Shown here: positions 50,828 through 60,212 of the stretch, piece by piece
How positions within the stretch are numbered: the stretch's first letter is position 1
Layout: each line of letters starts with the position of its first letter
NCBI GenBank assembly: GCA_049522755.1
Contig: JBEKNN010000003.1
Span: 29,946-93,945, forward strand
Source: PALSA-243 sp049522755
GTDB lineage: Bacteria; Acidobacteriota; Terriglobia; Bryobacterales; Bryobacteraceae
Direction: 5' to 3'
DNA: 64,000 nt
The notes under the pieces: model-generated
Told to the model about the DNA's origin: nothing
The model's input: the letters and a program-made list of their open reading frames with translations, nothing else
Database searches by the model: none
Made by a program: the position numbers and the translations under genes

Positions 50828-51898
50828 ATGATTGCGTTTCGCGCCCCCTCACGCGTCGCCATTGGTTTTCTCTGCTCGCTGCTGAGCGGCTGCGGTTCCC
50901 TCCGAAACAGCGCCCCGCCATCGATCGATTTCACTGCGATTCCCGAGGCGGATTGGGGCGGCTCCGGGATCGTCGAAACTATCCAGGGCCACGCCAAAGG
51001 CTTCAAGACGGGGCAGCGAATCGTCCTGTTCGCGAAGAGCGGATCCTGGTGGCTTCAGCCATCCGATAGCGCGCCGTTTACCGCCATCCAGCCGGACTCC
51101 ACCTGGAAGAGTTCCGTGCATCTGGGAACCGAATACGCCGCATTACTGGTGGAGCCGGGCTACTCGCCGCCCGCCGCCCCAACCACGGACGTCCTTCCAG
51201 CCAAAGGCGGCGGCGTGGTGGCTGTGGCCACTGTCCCCGCGCCGCCCGGTCCGCTGGCGCCGAAGAAAATTCGGTTCAGCGGCTACGAATGGCAGGTTCG
51301 CCAACTGCCGTCCGACGGCGGCGGGGTGGCGCATGCCAACCTCGCCTCGAATGCCTGGACCGATGCCAAAGGGTGGCTGCATCTGCGGATGACGCATGAG
51401 GGCGGCGAGTGGGCCGGCGCCGAACTCAACTTGTCGCGCAGCCTCGGATACGGCTCATACTCGTTCGTCGTGCGTCAGGCGCCTCGCTTCGAGCCCGGGA
51501 CCGTTCTGGGCCTCTTCACCTACGACCACTTAGAGTCTGGAGCGGACCATCGGGAAATCGATATCGAGCTTAGCCAATGGGGAGACCCCGCCATCAAGAA
51601 CGCGCAATTCGTGATTCAGCCCTATTTCGTTCCCGCGAACGTCTTCCGGTTTATGTCGCCCGCGGGCGCGGCGCTCACTCACTCGTTTCGGTGGGAAGCC
51701 GGAAGGGTATCGTTCCAGACAGTTCAGGCGGGTCCGGACGCGCAATCTCGCGTGCTCGCCGAGCATGTATTCACCTCCGGAATCCCCTCGCCTGGCGAGG
51801 AAAAAGTCCATCTAAACTTGTACGTATATGGCAGATCGCGAACCCCCCAGCAGAACGGCGTCGAGGTCATAATTGAGAAATTCGAATATCTCCCTTAA
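50828..51898 (+). CDS. GH16-like lipoprotein
   Basis: 356 aa. Signal with lipobox LSGC (FLCSLLSGC). Residues 35-110 are a small beta-domain (IPEADWGGSGIVETIQGHAK). Residues 140-356 are a concanavalin-like jelly roll with YDHLESGADHREIDIELSQW, where EIDIE matches the ExDxE catalytic motif of GH16 beta-glucanases. Probably a surface enzyme on laminarin-like or galactan-type polysaccharide. Overlaps the sensor gene by 26 bases. Confidence 0.82.
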   Translation: MIAFRAPSRVAIGFLCSLLSGCGSLRNSAPPSIDFTAIPEADWGGSGIVETIQGHAKGFKTGQRIVLFAKSGSWWLQPSDSAPFTAIQPDSTWKSSVHLGTEYAALLVEPGYSPPAAPTTDVLPAKGGGVVAVATVPAPPGPLAPKKIRFSGYEWQVRQLPSDGGGVAHANLASNAWTDAKGWLHLRMTHEGGEWAGAELNLSRSLGYGSYSFVVRQAPRFEPGTVLGLFTYDHLESGADHREIDIELSQWGDPAIKNAQFVIQPYFVPANVFRFMSPAGAALTHSFRWEAGRVSFQTVQAGPDAQSRVLAEHVFTSGIPSPGEEKVHLNLYVYGRSRTPQQNGVEVIIEKFEYLP

Positions 51899-54800
51899 TC
51901 GCCGCAAAGTGGCGCCGGGCCATGCCCTGCGACGACCGTTCCATCTATTGGCCGCCATCGTGATAGCTCTGTGTTTCACGCAATCTGCCCAGGCGATTGA
52001 TCCCGACCGGACTATGTCGCAATACGTCCGCCAGCAGTGGGGCATTGAGAGCGGCTTCCCGCGAGGCCCGGTTTATGCTATCAATCAAACCGCCGACGGC
52101 TATCTATGGATAGGCACGGAGGCGGGGCTCGTCCGCTTCGATGGGCGGAACTTCAGCCTCATTCAGTCCCCGATTCCCCAATTGCCCACCATCAAAAACA
52201 TCCTGGGCTTGGAGACCGACGATCGGGGCGACCTTTGGGCGCGATTGCCCCGGCCCATGCTCCTGCATTATCGCGATGGCGTATTCGAAGACGCCAGGCG
52301 AGACCCCCGTCTCTTCGGTTCGGTCGTGACGGCCATATCTCGCAGCCGCGATGGCGCGCTCCTTTTTTGGGGAGAGCAGGGCTGCATCGTGATGCGCGGC
52401 GGGAAGACCCAAATCGTGCCTGCCCCGGCCGGATTTACCCGCTCCACGGTGCTCGCCATCGCCCAAACGGAGAACGGCGACATCTGGATCGGTACCCGCG
52501 ACGCGGGCCTGTTTCGTATGAGCGGCGGGAAAACTATCCCGATTACTAACGGCTTACCCGACCTGAAAGTCAACTCGCTGGCGGCCGCAAGAGACAATCG
52601 GTTATGGGTTGCCACCGACGGTGGTCTCGCGCGCTGGGACGGGGCGAAGCTTACCAGGGATGGCATACCCGCGGCGCTCGATGGCGTGCAGTCGCTCGCC
52701 ATCGCTCTGGACCGCGACTCGAATCTCTGGATTGCGACTAACTCCCTGGGACTCGTGCGGCTCAACCATGGAAAAGTTGCCTTACTCGAAGACCCGCATC
52801 ATGTGAAAAACGCCGTGACTGCCGTCTTTGAAGACAGGGAAGGGGACCTGTGGATCGGAAGCGCCAACAACCTCGAGCGTCTGCGCGACAGCGCGTTCGT
52901 GACCTATTCGCTTCCGGAAGGTCTGCCTACCGGCGGCAGCCACCCGGTGTATGTCGATTCCGAAAATCGCATGTGGTTCCCTCCCGTCGATGGCGGGCTA
53001 TGGTGGCTCAAAGATGGCCAAAGCGGCCGCGTCACGCTCGACGGATTGGATAAAGACGTGGTTTACTCCATCGCGGGCAGACCAGGCGAGCTCTGGCTGG
53101 GGCGCCGAGGCGGCGGACTAACTCAGTTGCGCTCGGACAAAGGCTCGTTCACCGCTAAGACTTACACCCACGCCAACGGTCTTACTCAAGACAGCGTCTA
53201 TTCGGTTTACCAGGACCATGAGGGAAGCGTATGGGCCGGAACTCTGAGCGGCGGAGTGAGTAAGCTCAGCGGCGGCCGCTTCACCACTTACACCATCGCC
53301 AATGGTCTGGCCTCCAATGCCGTTACTTCAATTCTTGAATCGTCCGATGGCGCCATGTGGTTCGCAACTCCTTCAGGATTGAGCGCACTCTCCAAAGAAC
53401 ACTGGCGAACCTACACTACTGCGGACGGGCTGCCGTCGAGCGGCGCCGTCTCTCTATTAGAGGATTCGGCCGGCGTACTCTGGATTGGAACCACTGCCGG
53501 TATCGCATTCCGCGATTCCACCGGGTTTCATGTGCCCCGTCAAGCGCGGGATTCTTTACGCGAACAGATACTTGGCATGGCGCAAGACAGGTTCGAATCG
53601 CTCTGGATCTCCACGTCCAACCACGTGCTGCGGGTGAATCGCGACAAGCTTATGCGCGGCGCGCTGGTTGAGGGCGATTTACGCGAGTATGGGCTCGACG
53701 ACGGCTTGCGCTCCGTAGAAGGCGTAAAGCGGCAGCGGTCGGTAGTTACCGATCCGCTCGGGCGGATCTGGTTTTCCCTGAATTCGGGTATCTCCATGGT
53801 AGATCCCGCCCGGTTGACCGGTAACTCCGCTCCGGCCATCGCCCACGTGGAATCCATTTCGGCCGATGGCCAGAGGATCGGCCTTCAAGGCGCCGTTCAC
53901 ATTCCCGGCGGCCGCCAGAGAATCACGCTTGGCTACGCCGGTCTGAGCCTTTCGGTTCCCGAGCGCGTGCGTTTTCGCTATAAGCTCGACGGATACGATC
54001 CGGATTGGAGCGGGCCGGTCGCAATCCGTGAGGCCACCTACACCAACCTGCCTCCTCGCTCGTATCGCTTTCGCGTTGTCGCCAGCAATCCGGATGGCGC
54101 CTGGAGCGGCCGGGAAGCGATGGTCGCGTTCAACGTCGCGCCTTTGTTTTGGCAGACCTTTTGGTTTCAGTTTGCCCTGGCGGCAGTGTGCATACTGGCA
54201 ACCGTCGGTCTCTACCGGTTACGGCTGCGCCAGTTGACCAGCCGGCTCAATCTGCGTTTCGAGGAGCGGTTCGCCGAGCGAACGCGCATCGCGCAAGAGT
54301 TGCACGATACGCTGCTGCAGGGCTTTCTCAGCGTCTCCATGCAAGTCCACGTAGCCGCGAATCGCTTGACCGCCGACTCACCCGCCAAGCCGGCCCTCAC
54401 TCGCGCGCTTCAGTTGATGACGCAAGTGATCGAGGAGGGCCGTAATGCGGTTCGCGGCCTGCGCTCCTCTCATAGCGACTCGCTCGACCTCGAACAGGCG
54501 TTTTCGAGCATCTGGGACGAACAGCTTTCCCGACATCCCGCCGGCGGGCCGATCGACTTTCGCATTATTGTCGATGGACTGCGCAGGCCGCTGCACCCCG
54601 TCTTGCGGGATGAACTTTTCCGGATCGGGCGGGAAGCGCTCATCAATGCATTCCATCATTCCCGCGCGAAACGGATCGAGCTGGTGCTGAAGTACGAATC
54701 GAGCCAGCTTCGCATGCTGGTGCGCGACGACGGTTGTGGCATTGATCCGCACGTAATCCGTTCGGGACGCGAAGGACACTGGGGTCTCCCGGGAATGCGC

Positions 54801-55106
54801 GAGAGGGCGGAGCGCATCGGCGGCCGGCTGCATGTTTTTAGCGCCGCCGCCGCCGGTACGGAGGTCGAACTCTCCGTGCCCGGCCAGGTTGCCTTTCGGG
54901 ACCAGCCCGATCGCAGCCTTGAGCCGAATGGTCGCTTGAAATGGTTCGGCAGCCGCAGACATCCATCGAACCAGCGTAGTCAACAGCCGGGTGGTCAACA
55001 GCCGGGTGTTCAACAGCCGGGTGGTCGACAGCCGGGTGGTCGACAGCCGGGCGCTCCACGGACGGGCGGTCCACAGCCGCAAGCAGAAAGTGGGAACAGC
55101 AAATGA
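51873..55106 (+). CDS. Giant two-component sensor kinase (Reg_prop, Y_Y_Y, HisKA_3)
   Basis: 1077 aa from a TTG with GAGG upstream (a GTG at 51909 is an alternative). Signal peptide, then about 12 Reg_prop propeller strands (GYLWIGTEAGLVRFDG type, residues 60-640), a Y_Y_Y domain (RVRFRYKLDGYDPDWSG), one membrane helix (FALAAVCILATVGLYRL), HisKA_3 with phospho-His near 811 in ELHDTLLQG, and an HATPase (EALINAFHHSRAKRIELVLK, GLPGMRERAE). The last 35 residues are a QPGG/RQPGG repeat. It probably senses a polysaccharide fragment in the periplasm. The stop overlaps the regulator start (ATGA). Confidence 0.95.
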   Translation: MRNSNISLNRRKVAPGHALRRPFHLLAAIVIALCFTQSAQAIDPDRTMSQYVRQQWGIESGFPRGPVYAINQTADGYLWIGTEAGLVRFDGRNFSLIQSPIPQLPTIKNILGLETDDRGDLWARLPRPMLLHYRDGVFEDARRDPRLFGSVVTAISRSRDGALLFWGEQGCIVMRGGKTQIVPAPAGFTRSTVLAIAQTENGDIWIGTRDAGLFRMSGGKTIPITNGLPDLKVNSLAAARDNRLWVATDGGLARWDGAKLTRDGIPAALDGVQSLAIALDRDSNLWIATNSLGLVRLNHGKVALLEDPHHVKNAVTAVFEDREGDLWIGSANNLERLRDSAFVTYSLPEGLPTGGSHPVYVDSENRMWFPPVDGGLWWLKDGQSGRVTLDGLDKDVVYSIAGRPGELWLGRRGGGLTQLRSDKGSFTAKTYTHANGLTQDSVYSVYQDHEGSVWAGTLSGGVSKLSGGRFTTYTIANGLASNAVTSILESSDGAMWFATPSGLSALSKEHWRTYTTADGLPSSGAVSLLEDSAGVLWIGTTAGIAFRDSTGFHVPRQARDSLREQILGMAQDRFESLWISTSNHVLRVNRDKLMRGALVEGDLREYGLDDGLRSVEGVKRQRSVVTDPLGRIWFSLNSGISMVDPARLTGNSAPAIAHVESISADGQRIGLQGAVHIPGGRQRITLGYAGLSLSVPERVRFRYKLDGYDPDWSGPVAIREATYTNLPPRSYRFRVVASNPDGAWSGREAMVAFNVAPLFWQTFWFQFALAAVCILATVGLYRLRLRQLTSRLNLRFEERFAERTRIAQELHDTLLQGFLSVSMQVHVAANRLTADSPAKPALTRALQLMTQVIEEGRNAVRGLRSSHSDSLDLEQAFSSIWDEQLSRHPAGGPIDFRIIVDGLRRPLHPVLRDELFRIGREALINAFHHSRAKRIELVLKYESSQLRMLVRDDGCGIDPHVIRSGREGHWGLPGMRERAERIGGRLHVFSAAAAGTEVELSVPGQVAFRDQPDRSLEPNGRLKWFGSRRHPSNQRSQQPGGQQPGVQQPGGRQPGGRQPGAPRTGGPQPQAESGNSK
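54975..55065 (+). repeat. 15 bp coding tandem repeat at the kinase C-terminus
   Basis: CAGCCGGGTGGTCAA-type units repeated about six times, encoding QPGG(Q/R) pentapeptides. It adds a flexible tail after the ATPase domain. Confidence 0.85.
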
Positions 55107-55726
55107 GCGATCCAATCCGCATCCTCAGCGTCGACGACCATCCGCTTCTGCGGGAAGGCATCGCCGCGGTCATCAACGATCAACCCGACATGTTGCTTGT
55201 ATCGCAAGCCGCCAACGGCGCCGAAGCCATCGAGCAGTACCGCGAGCATCGTCCGGACGTCACCCTGATGGACCTCAGACTTCCCGATCTGAGCGGCATC
55301 GACGCGATGATTGCCATCCGTTCGGAATTTGCCGACGCCCGCATCGTTATGCTGACGACATTCGACGGCGACGTCGAGATCCATCGCGCCCTTCAAGCCG
55401 GAGCTCGCGGTTATCTGCTCAAGAACATGCCTCCCAGCGAACTGGCTGAGGCCATCCGCCAGGTATACAAGGGAAAGAAGCGGGTCCCGCCCGAAGTAGC
55501 GGCGCACCTGGCCGAGCACATGAGCGACGAAGATCTGACCGCCCGTGAGATTGAGGTGCTCCGGAAGGTAGCGGGCGGTAATCGGAATCGGGACATCGCC
55601 GAACTCCTGTTTATCTCCGAAGAGACGGTCAAAGTGCACATCAAACACATCATGGACAAGCTCGGCGCGAAAGACCGCACTCAGGCGATCGCGATCGCCG
55701 TGCGCCGCGGCATCATCGAGCTGTGA
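55103..55726 (+). CDS. NarL/LuxR-type response regulator
   Basis: 207 aa. Receiver: VDDHPLLREG, phospho-Asp 57 in TLMDLRLPD, TTFDGD and the Lys of YLLKNM. C-terminal LuxR helix-turn-helix LTAREIEVLRKVAGGNRNRD then ISEETVKVHIKHIMDKL. Partner of the upstream kinase, coupled by ATGA overlap. Targets may include the GH16-like gene of the same cluster (inference). Confidence 0.97.
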   Translation: MSDPIRILSVDDHPLLREGIAAVINDQPDMLLVSQAANGAEAIEQYREHRPDVTLMDLRLPDLSGIDAMIAIRSEFADARIVMLTTFDGDVEIHRALQAGARGYLLKNMPPSELAEAIRQVYKGKKRVPPEVAAHLAEHMSDEDLTAREIEVLRKVAGGNRNRDIAELLFISEETVKVHIKHIMDKLGAKDRTQAIAIAVRRGIIEL

Positions 55727-55805
55727 TCCGGCTCCATCGAGAGCCGCCGCGCCGGACAACCCTCCGCAGCGGCCCGCCATACACCGCGTGCTATCGTGAA
55801 ATACG

Positions 55806-56591
55806 GTGTCATCGCCACTGAATATTCATCTGGAGCACTATGAGGGACCTCTCGATTTGCTGCTCGACCTGATCCGCAAGCAGCAGATCGATATCAAAGA
55901 CATCCCCATCGCTACCATCACCGCGCAGTACCTGGAATACATCGATAAAGCGCGCGAAATGGACATGGACCTGGGCTCCGATTTCGTCTACATGGCCGCT
56001 ACGCTGATTCATATCAAGTCCAAAATGCTGCTGCCGCGCGACCCGGCGCTGGAAAAGGACGCCGACGCCCTCGAAGATCCGCGGCAGGAGCTTGTGGATC
56101 GGCTCCTGGAGCACGAACGCTTCAAGAACGCCGCCGAAATGCTCCAACAGAAGCGCTTGATCGAAGAAAACGTGTGGTCCAATCCGCAGATTAAGGACTT
56201 CCTCTCCGACGACGACCCCGGCCTGAGCGCCACGGTTTTCGACCTGGTGAAAGCATTTGGCGAGATCATCGAGCGCGCCAAGAAGCGGCCCACTTACGAA
56301 GTGGAAGCCTCCGACGTTACGGTTTCGGACATGATCCGCTATTTGAAGGACCAGTTCGTCGAAGCCGGTCCCGACCGCCCCGTTTTCATCCTGCGGGTGT
56401 TCGAGCGGCAGCGCACGCGGCGCGCCATGATCGCGCTTTTCCTGGCCGTACTCGAAATGGTGCGGATGCAGGCGGTGGTGGTGACGCAGAAGGACCTCTT
56501 CGGTGAAATTGCGCTCACGCGGCACGGCAATTTTGAAGCCGCGTTCGCTTCCGATTTGCCCATTGCGGCGATCGAAAAAGATTACGTCTAA
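55806..56591 (+). CDS. scpA: Segregation and condensation protein A
   Basis: 261 aa from a GTG. NIHLEHYEGPLDLLLDLIRK and IPIATITAQYLEYI followed by FVYMAATLIHIKSKMLLPRD are the kleisin N-terminal region that binds the SMC neck; the C-terminal winged helix is LFLAVLEMVRMQAVVVTQKD. Forms the condensin complex with SMC and ScpB. ScpB follows after 7 bases. Confidence 0.96.
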   Translation: MSSPLNIHLEHYEGPLDLLLDLIRKQQIDIKDIPIATITAQYLEYIDKAREMDMDLGSDFVYMAATLIHIKSKMLLPRDPALEKDADALEDPRQELVDRLLEHERFKNAAEMLQQKRLIEENVWSNPQIKDFLSDDDPGLSATVFDLVKAFGEIIERAKKRPTYEVEASDVTVSDMIRYLKDQFVEAGPDRPVFILRVFERQRTRRAMIALFLAVLEMVRMQAVVVTQKDLFGEIALTRHGNFEAAFASDLPIAAIEKDYV

Positions 56592-56598
56592 CTCGAAA

Positions 56599-57813
56599 AT
56601 GGAAGAATTGGAAATCAACCCGGAGGGTGAAGCCCCTCAACAGCCCGCGGCCGCAGGCCCGGATCAACCCGCCGCCGCATGCCCGGAGCAGCCCGCGGCC
56701 GCAGGCCCGGATCAACCCGCCGCCGCAGGCCCGGATCAACCAGCCGCCGCAAGCCCGGAGCAGCCCGCGGCCGCAGGCCCGGATCAACTAGCCGCCGCAG
56801 GCTCGGACCAACCCGCGGCCGCAAGCCCGGACCAGCCAGCCGCCGCAAGCCCCGATCAACTAGCCGCCACGAGCCCGGACCAGCCAGCCGCCGCAACCAC
56901 ACAGGAGGCCGAAACCGCAGCCACGCCAGCTCAAGAAGCCGCCGCAGACCCGGACCAACCCGCCGCCGCAAGCCCGGAGCAGCCAGCCGCCGCAATCACA
57001 CAGGAGCCCGAGTCCGCAGGCGCGCCAGCTCAAGAAGCCGCGGCGGAGCCGGAGCCCGCTGCAACCATCTCCATGGAGGAACTGCTTGCGCCGGATGCCG
57101 AAGCCCCTGCCGCGGCCCCCATGGAAGACGTGCAGCTAATGGCCGTCCTGGAGGCCGTGGTCTACGTCGCCGAAGAGCCGTTGACCCTCGCGCAGATCGC
57201 CGCGGCGCTTCGGCAACCGGCCGAGCGCGTCGACGCAGTCTTGCGGCAGCTCATCGCCGAACTCGAAAAGCCCGAGCACGGCATCGCCATCCGCGAAGTG
57301 GCGGGCGGCTTCAAAATGGCCACCAAGGCCGAACACCATGAGGCCGTCCGCAGCTTCGTGAAGAGCCTCAAGCCACCCATGAAGCTCTCGCTGCCGGCGC
57401 TCGAAACGCTGGCCGTGATCGCCTACAAGCAGCCGGTTACCGCCCCTGAAATCATGGAAATCCGCGGCGTGCAGGGCACGGGAGTTTTGAAGACCCTGCT
57501 GGACCGCAAGCTGATCGCCGTGGCCGGGCGCAAGAACGTCATCGGCAAGCCGATCCTCTACAAGACCACGCGGGATTTCCTGATTCAGTTCGGCCTCAAC
57601 GATGTGGGCGAGCTGCCGTCGCTCAAGGAATTCGAAGAGATCCGGCGCATGGCGTTCGCCGACAGCGAGCCAGTGCAGAGCGAACCGCCGGCGCCGGAGG
57701 CATCGAAGCCGGAAGCTCCCACGCAGGAAGCGGCTACACCGGAGACCCCGGACGCGGACGCCCCGCCGGCGGCGCCGGAGTCCGCACCCGCCGAGCCTGG
57801 ACAGGAGTCCTGA
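56599..57813 (+). CDS. scpB: Segregation and condensation protein B with long Ala/Pro N-terminal extension
   Basis: 404 aa from the ATG at 56599. Residues 1-165 are repeats such as QPAAAGPD (24 bp units); residues 175-350 are ScpB (MAVLEAVVYVAEEPLTLAQI, AIREVAGGFKMATK, LPALETLAVIAYKQPVTAPE, IRGVQGTGVLKTLLDRKLI); the tail is again Pro/Glu/Ala-rich. Standard ScpB is about 190-260 aa. The extension is probably disordered. It overlaps the pseudouridine synthase gene by one base. Confidence 0.95.
   Translation: MEELEINPEGEAPQQPAAAGPDQPAAACPEQPAAAGPDQPAAAGPDQPAAASPEQPAAAGPDQLAAAGSDQPAAASPDQPAAASPDQLAATSPDQPAAATTQEAETAATPAQEAAADPDQPAAASPEQPAAAITQEPESAGAPAQEAAAEPEPAATISMEELLAPDAEAPAAAPMEDVQLMAVLEAVVYVAEEPLTLAQIAAALRQPAERVDAVLRQLIAELEKPEHGIAIREVAGGFKMATKAEHHEAVRSFVKSLKPPMKLSLPALETLAVIAYKQPVTAPEIMEIRGVQGTGVLKTLLDRKLIAVAGRKNVIGKPILYKTTRDFLIQFGLNDVGELPSLKEFEEIRRMAFADSEPVQSEPPAPEASKPEAPTQEAATPETPDADAPPAAPESAPAEPGQES
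56640..57010 (+). repeat. 24 bp coding repeat array in scpB
   Basis: Units of the form CCCGCGGCCGCAGGCCCGGATCAA are repeated with variation about 13 times, encoding QPAAA(G/S)P(D/E). A second block with QEAAADPD follows. Confidence 0.85.
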
Positions 57814-58616
57814 TGGCCGAGGAACGTCTGCAGAAAATTCTGTCGCAAGCCGGAGTGGCATCCCGCCGCCACGCCGAGCAACTCATGGCGGAAGGCCGCG
57901 TCGTCGTGAATGGATCCGTAGTCACCCAGCTTGGGTCCAAGGCCGATTTCGAGCGCGATCACATCAAGGTGGATGGCCGCCTGCTTCGCCCGCCCAAGCA
58001 CATGGTCTACATCGCGCTGCACAAGCCCACCGGCACCGTCAGCACCGTCAGCGACCCCGAAAATCGCGACACCGTGATGGACCTGATCCGCGGCGTCAAA
58101 GAGCGCGTCTACCCGGTGGGCCGCCTGGATTATCACAGTGAAGGCCTGCTGCTTTTCACCAACGATGGCGATCTGGCGAACGCCGTCATGTCCGCCGCGA
58201 CGCACTTGCCGAAGACCTACCTGGTCAAGATCAACGGCGCGCTGACGGCCGATCAGGAGCAGCGATTCCGCGACGGCGTTCCACTCTCCGGCCGCCGCAC
58301 CATGCCCGCGGGCTTGAAGTTGATCCGGCAGGCGGAGAATCCCTGGTATGAAGTCAAGCTGCACGAAGGCCGCAATAACCAGATCCGCATCATGTTCAAA
58401 CACTTTGGGCGGCTGGTGGAGAAGCTGAAGCGCGTGCGCATCGGGCCGGTCGATCTGGGGCCCATCAAGCCCGGCCAGTTCCGCTATCTGGACGCGGACG
58501 AGGTGGAAAAACTGAAGCGGGCTATCCAGGTTAAAGCGGTCCAGCCTAAAGGCAACCAGGTCAAAGGCGTACCGGCTAAAGGCAGCCAAGTCAAGAAGGA
58601 GCGCCCTAAGGCATGA
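57813..58616 (+). CDS. 23S rRNA pseudouridine synthase, RluB/RsuA family
   Basis: 267 aa. S4 RNA-binding domain (ERLQKILSQAGVASRRHAEQ), then the synthase with catalytic Asp in VGRLDYHSEGLLLFTNDGD, KTYLVKI and EGRNNQIRIMFKHFG. Converts a uridine of 23S rRNA to pseudouridine. The C-terminus is a Lys/Val/Gln-rich repeat tail. Lies in the usual scpA-scpB-rluB order. Confidence 0.95.
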   Translation: MAEERLQKILSQAGVASRRHAEQLMAEGRVVVNGSVVTQLGSKADFERDHIKVDGRLLRPPKHMVYIALHKPTGTVSTVSDPENRDTVMDLIRGVKERVYPVGRLDYHSEGLLLFTNDGDLANAVMSAATHLPKTYLVKINGALTADQEQRFRDGVPLSGRRTMPAGLKLIRQAENPWYEVKLHEGRNNQIRIMFKHFGRLVEKLKRVRIGPVDLGPIKPGQFRYLDADEVEKLKRAIQVKAVQPKGNQVKGVPAKGSQVKKERPKA

Positions 58617-59005
58617 GACGCGTCGCCGAGATTCTTCAGCAATCGCGGACTATTGCGGTAGTAGGTCTCTCCGCCAAACGGTTTCGCCCGAGTTACGGCG
58701 TGGCCGAGTATATGCAGCGCTCCGGTTACCGCATCATTCCCGTGAACCCGGAAGAGAGCGAAGTTCTCGGCGAGAAGTCTTATCCCGATCTCGATTCCGT
58801 CCCCGAAGCCATTGACATCGTCGACATCTTCCGCCGCTCCGAGTTCGTGCCGGAGATCGTAGAGGCTGCCATCCGCAAGGGCGCCAAGGTAGTCTGGATG
58901 CAGGAGGGCGTGATCCACGAAGAGGCCGCGCGCCGCGCCGCGGAGGCGGGTCTCGATGTGGTGATGGACCGCTGTATCTTGAAGGATCACCGGCGGCTAT
59001 CGTAG
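58613..59005 (+). CDS. CoA-binding domain protein (YccU type)
   Basis: 130 aa. IAVVGLSAKRFRPSYGVAEY, RIIPVNPEESEVLGEKSYPD, IDIVDIFRRSEFVPEIVEAA and VVWMQEGV are the single-domain CoA-binding Rossmann fold. Function unsettled. ATGA overlap with the previous gene. A GGCTATC/GATAGCC stem-loop (58995-59012) spans its stop codon. Confidence 0.93.
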   Translation: MRRVAEILQQSRTIAVVGLSAKRFRPSYGVAEYMQRSGYRIIPVNPEESEVLGEKSYPDLDSVPEAIDIVDIFRRSEFVPEIVEAAIRKGAKVVWMQEGVIHEEAARRAAEAGLDVVMDRCILKDHRRLS

Positions 59006-59012
59006 GATAGCC
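58995..59012 (+). terminator. Stem-loop across the stop codon
   Basis: GGCTATC, loop gtag, GATAGCC: perfect 7 bp stem whose loop contains the TAG stop of the CoA-binding gene. No T-run follows, so a simple intrinsic terminator is doubtful. Confidence 0.3.
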
Positions 59013-59055
59013 GTTCTTCCGCGCCGGAAAACGCTACTATTGTTACAAGTTCCGG

Positions 59056-60201
59056 ATGATAGATCCATCCACGCAAGGACAGTTGAAACAGGCTATCGCC
59101 GAGTGTATCCTTAGCGACCGCAGCGTGCTCGACGCTCTTCGCGAAGAGATTCAACCGTTGCGCAATCAGACGCGCCGGATTCAACCGCGCGCCACCACAT
59201 CGATATCCCTGGTGGGCACGGACGGCGGCAACAATCAGCTCCAATTTGACCCATTCCTGATTCAACTTGTCCGAGTGGTTGATTCCAGCAACAACGAATA
59301 CTGCCTGGAAGCGCTCTCACCAACCACGCCGATCGATGCGTTGCGCCAGCGGCAGTTTCACGCGGACGGAACGCCGCGGACTGCGCTTGGGGAAATGATG
59401 GCGGTCCTGGGTGTCAAATCTCTGCCCGAGTTGTCATACATGATCCGCCCGCCGGCAGACCGGTATCAACCGGCTTCACCGAGTTGGGTCCAGGTCTACC
59501 GGGAGCTCGTCGAATGGGCCATTCTGCTCTCCATCCTGAAAAAGGACTTCGCCACAGACACGCTGATCGTCTGTGACGGCCTGCTCAGAAGCAAGGTCTT
59601 CGCCACCCTTCTATTTCCCAGGCTGCTCGCGGAGATGAGAAGACTTATCGAGCTTCAGTGGACGCGGCATAAGCGGCGCGTTTACCTGGCCGGCGTAGCG
59701 AAACACAGTAAGGTGCTCACGCGGTATCGCCTGGCGATGGCATTGGAAGGCGTGCTCCAGGTAGATTACCCGGCGTATGTTGAAGTGCCGCGAGAGATAG
59801 AAGAGAAAGCGTATATATGGCCGGAGTACGCCAGAGGCGACGACGTTGCATCGAGGGGCGGCGCAATCAACCGGTTCGTTGGCGGGAAAATGTTTCTGGT
59901 GAAGTTTGGCAATAGCCGTCGCGACCCCGTCTGGCCGGTAGACATCTTCACGGCGCAGCGCGAGAGCGCCCCGATCATTCTTGGATCGATGCTCGCCGAC
60001 GCGATCAATGGCTTTCCCGTTGCCTTCTATCCGCGATGCCTGCAAAAAGCGCACGAGAACGCCGCCCTGGTCGATTTCGATTTCGATATCCTTCAGGACA
60101 ACATCTATGATGGCGTTCGCCTGGCGCTTGGCAGCCAATCCGGCGCCTTGGACGTCTTTCGACTTCAGGATACCGATGCAGCCCAGCAACGATACCGGTA
60201 G
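59056..60201 (+). CDS. nurA: NurA-like 5'-3' nuclease
   Basis: 381 aa. The NurA fold is shown by ISLVGTDGGNN (Asp 56, motif I) and DTLIVCDGLLRSK (Asp 174, motif II), with a conserved-looking C-terminal INGFPVAFYPRCLQKAHENA. NurA forms a complex with HerA that resects DNA ends in archaea and some bacteria. HerA is encoded 11 bases downstream. A TACTAT box lies at 59035-59040. The N-terminal 50 residues are a helical extension. Confidence 0.8.
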   Translation: MIDPSTQGQLKQAIAECILSDRSVLDALREEIQPLRNQTRRIQPRATTSISLVGTDGGNNQLQFDPFLIQLVRVVDSSNNEYCLEALSPTTPIDALRQRQFHADGTPRTALGEMMAVLGVKSLPELSYMIRPPADRYQPASPSWVQVYRELVEWAILLSILKKDFATDTLIVCDGLLRSKVFATLLFPRLLAEMRRLIELQWTRHKRRVYLAGVAKHSKVLTRYRLAMALEGVLQVDYPAYVEVPREIEEKAYIWPEYARGDDVASRGGAINRFVGGKMFLVKFGNSRRDPVWPVDIFTAQRESAPIILGSMLADAINGFPVAFYPRCLQKAHENAALVDFDFDILQDNIYDGVRLALGSQSGALDVFRLQDTDAAQQRYR

Positions 60202-60212
60202 GGAAGACAAAC

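Noticed and set aside
50357..50831. Overlapping open frames of about 150 codons
   Set aside because: Arg/Pro/Ser-rich, no start with a ribosome binding site, no domain; similar composition in several frames at once.
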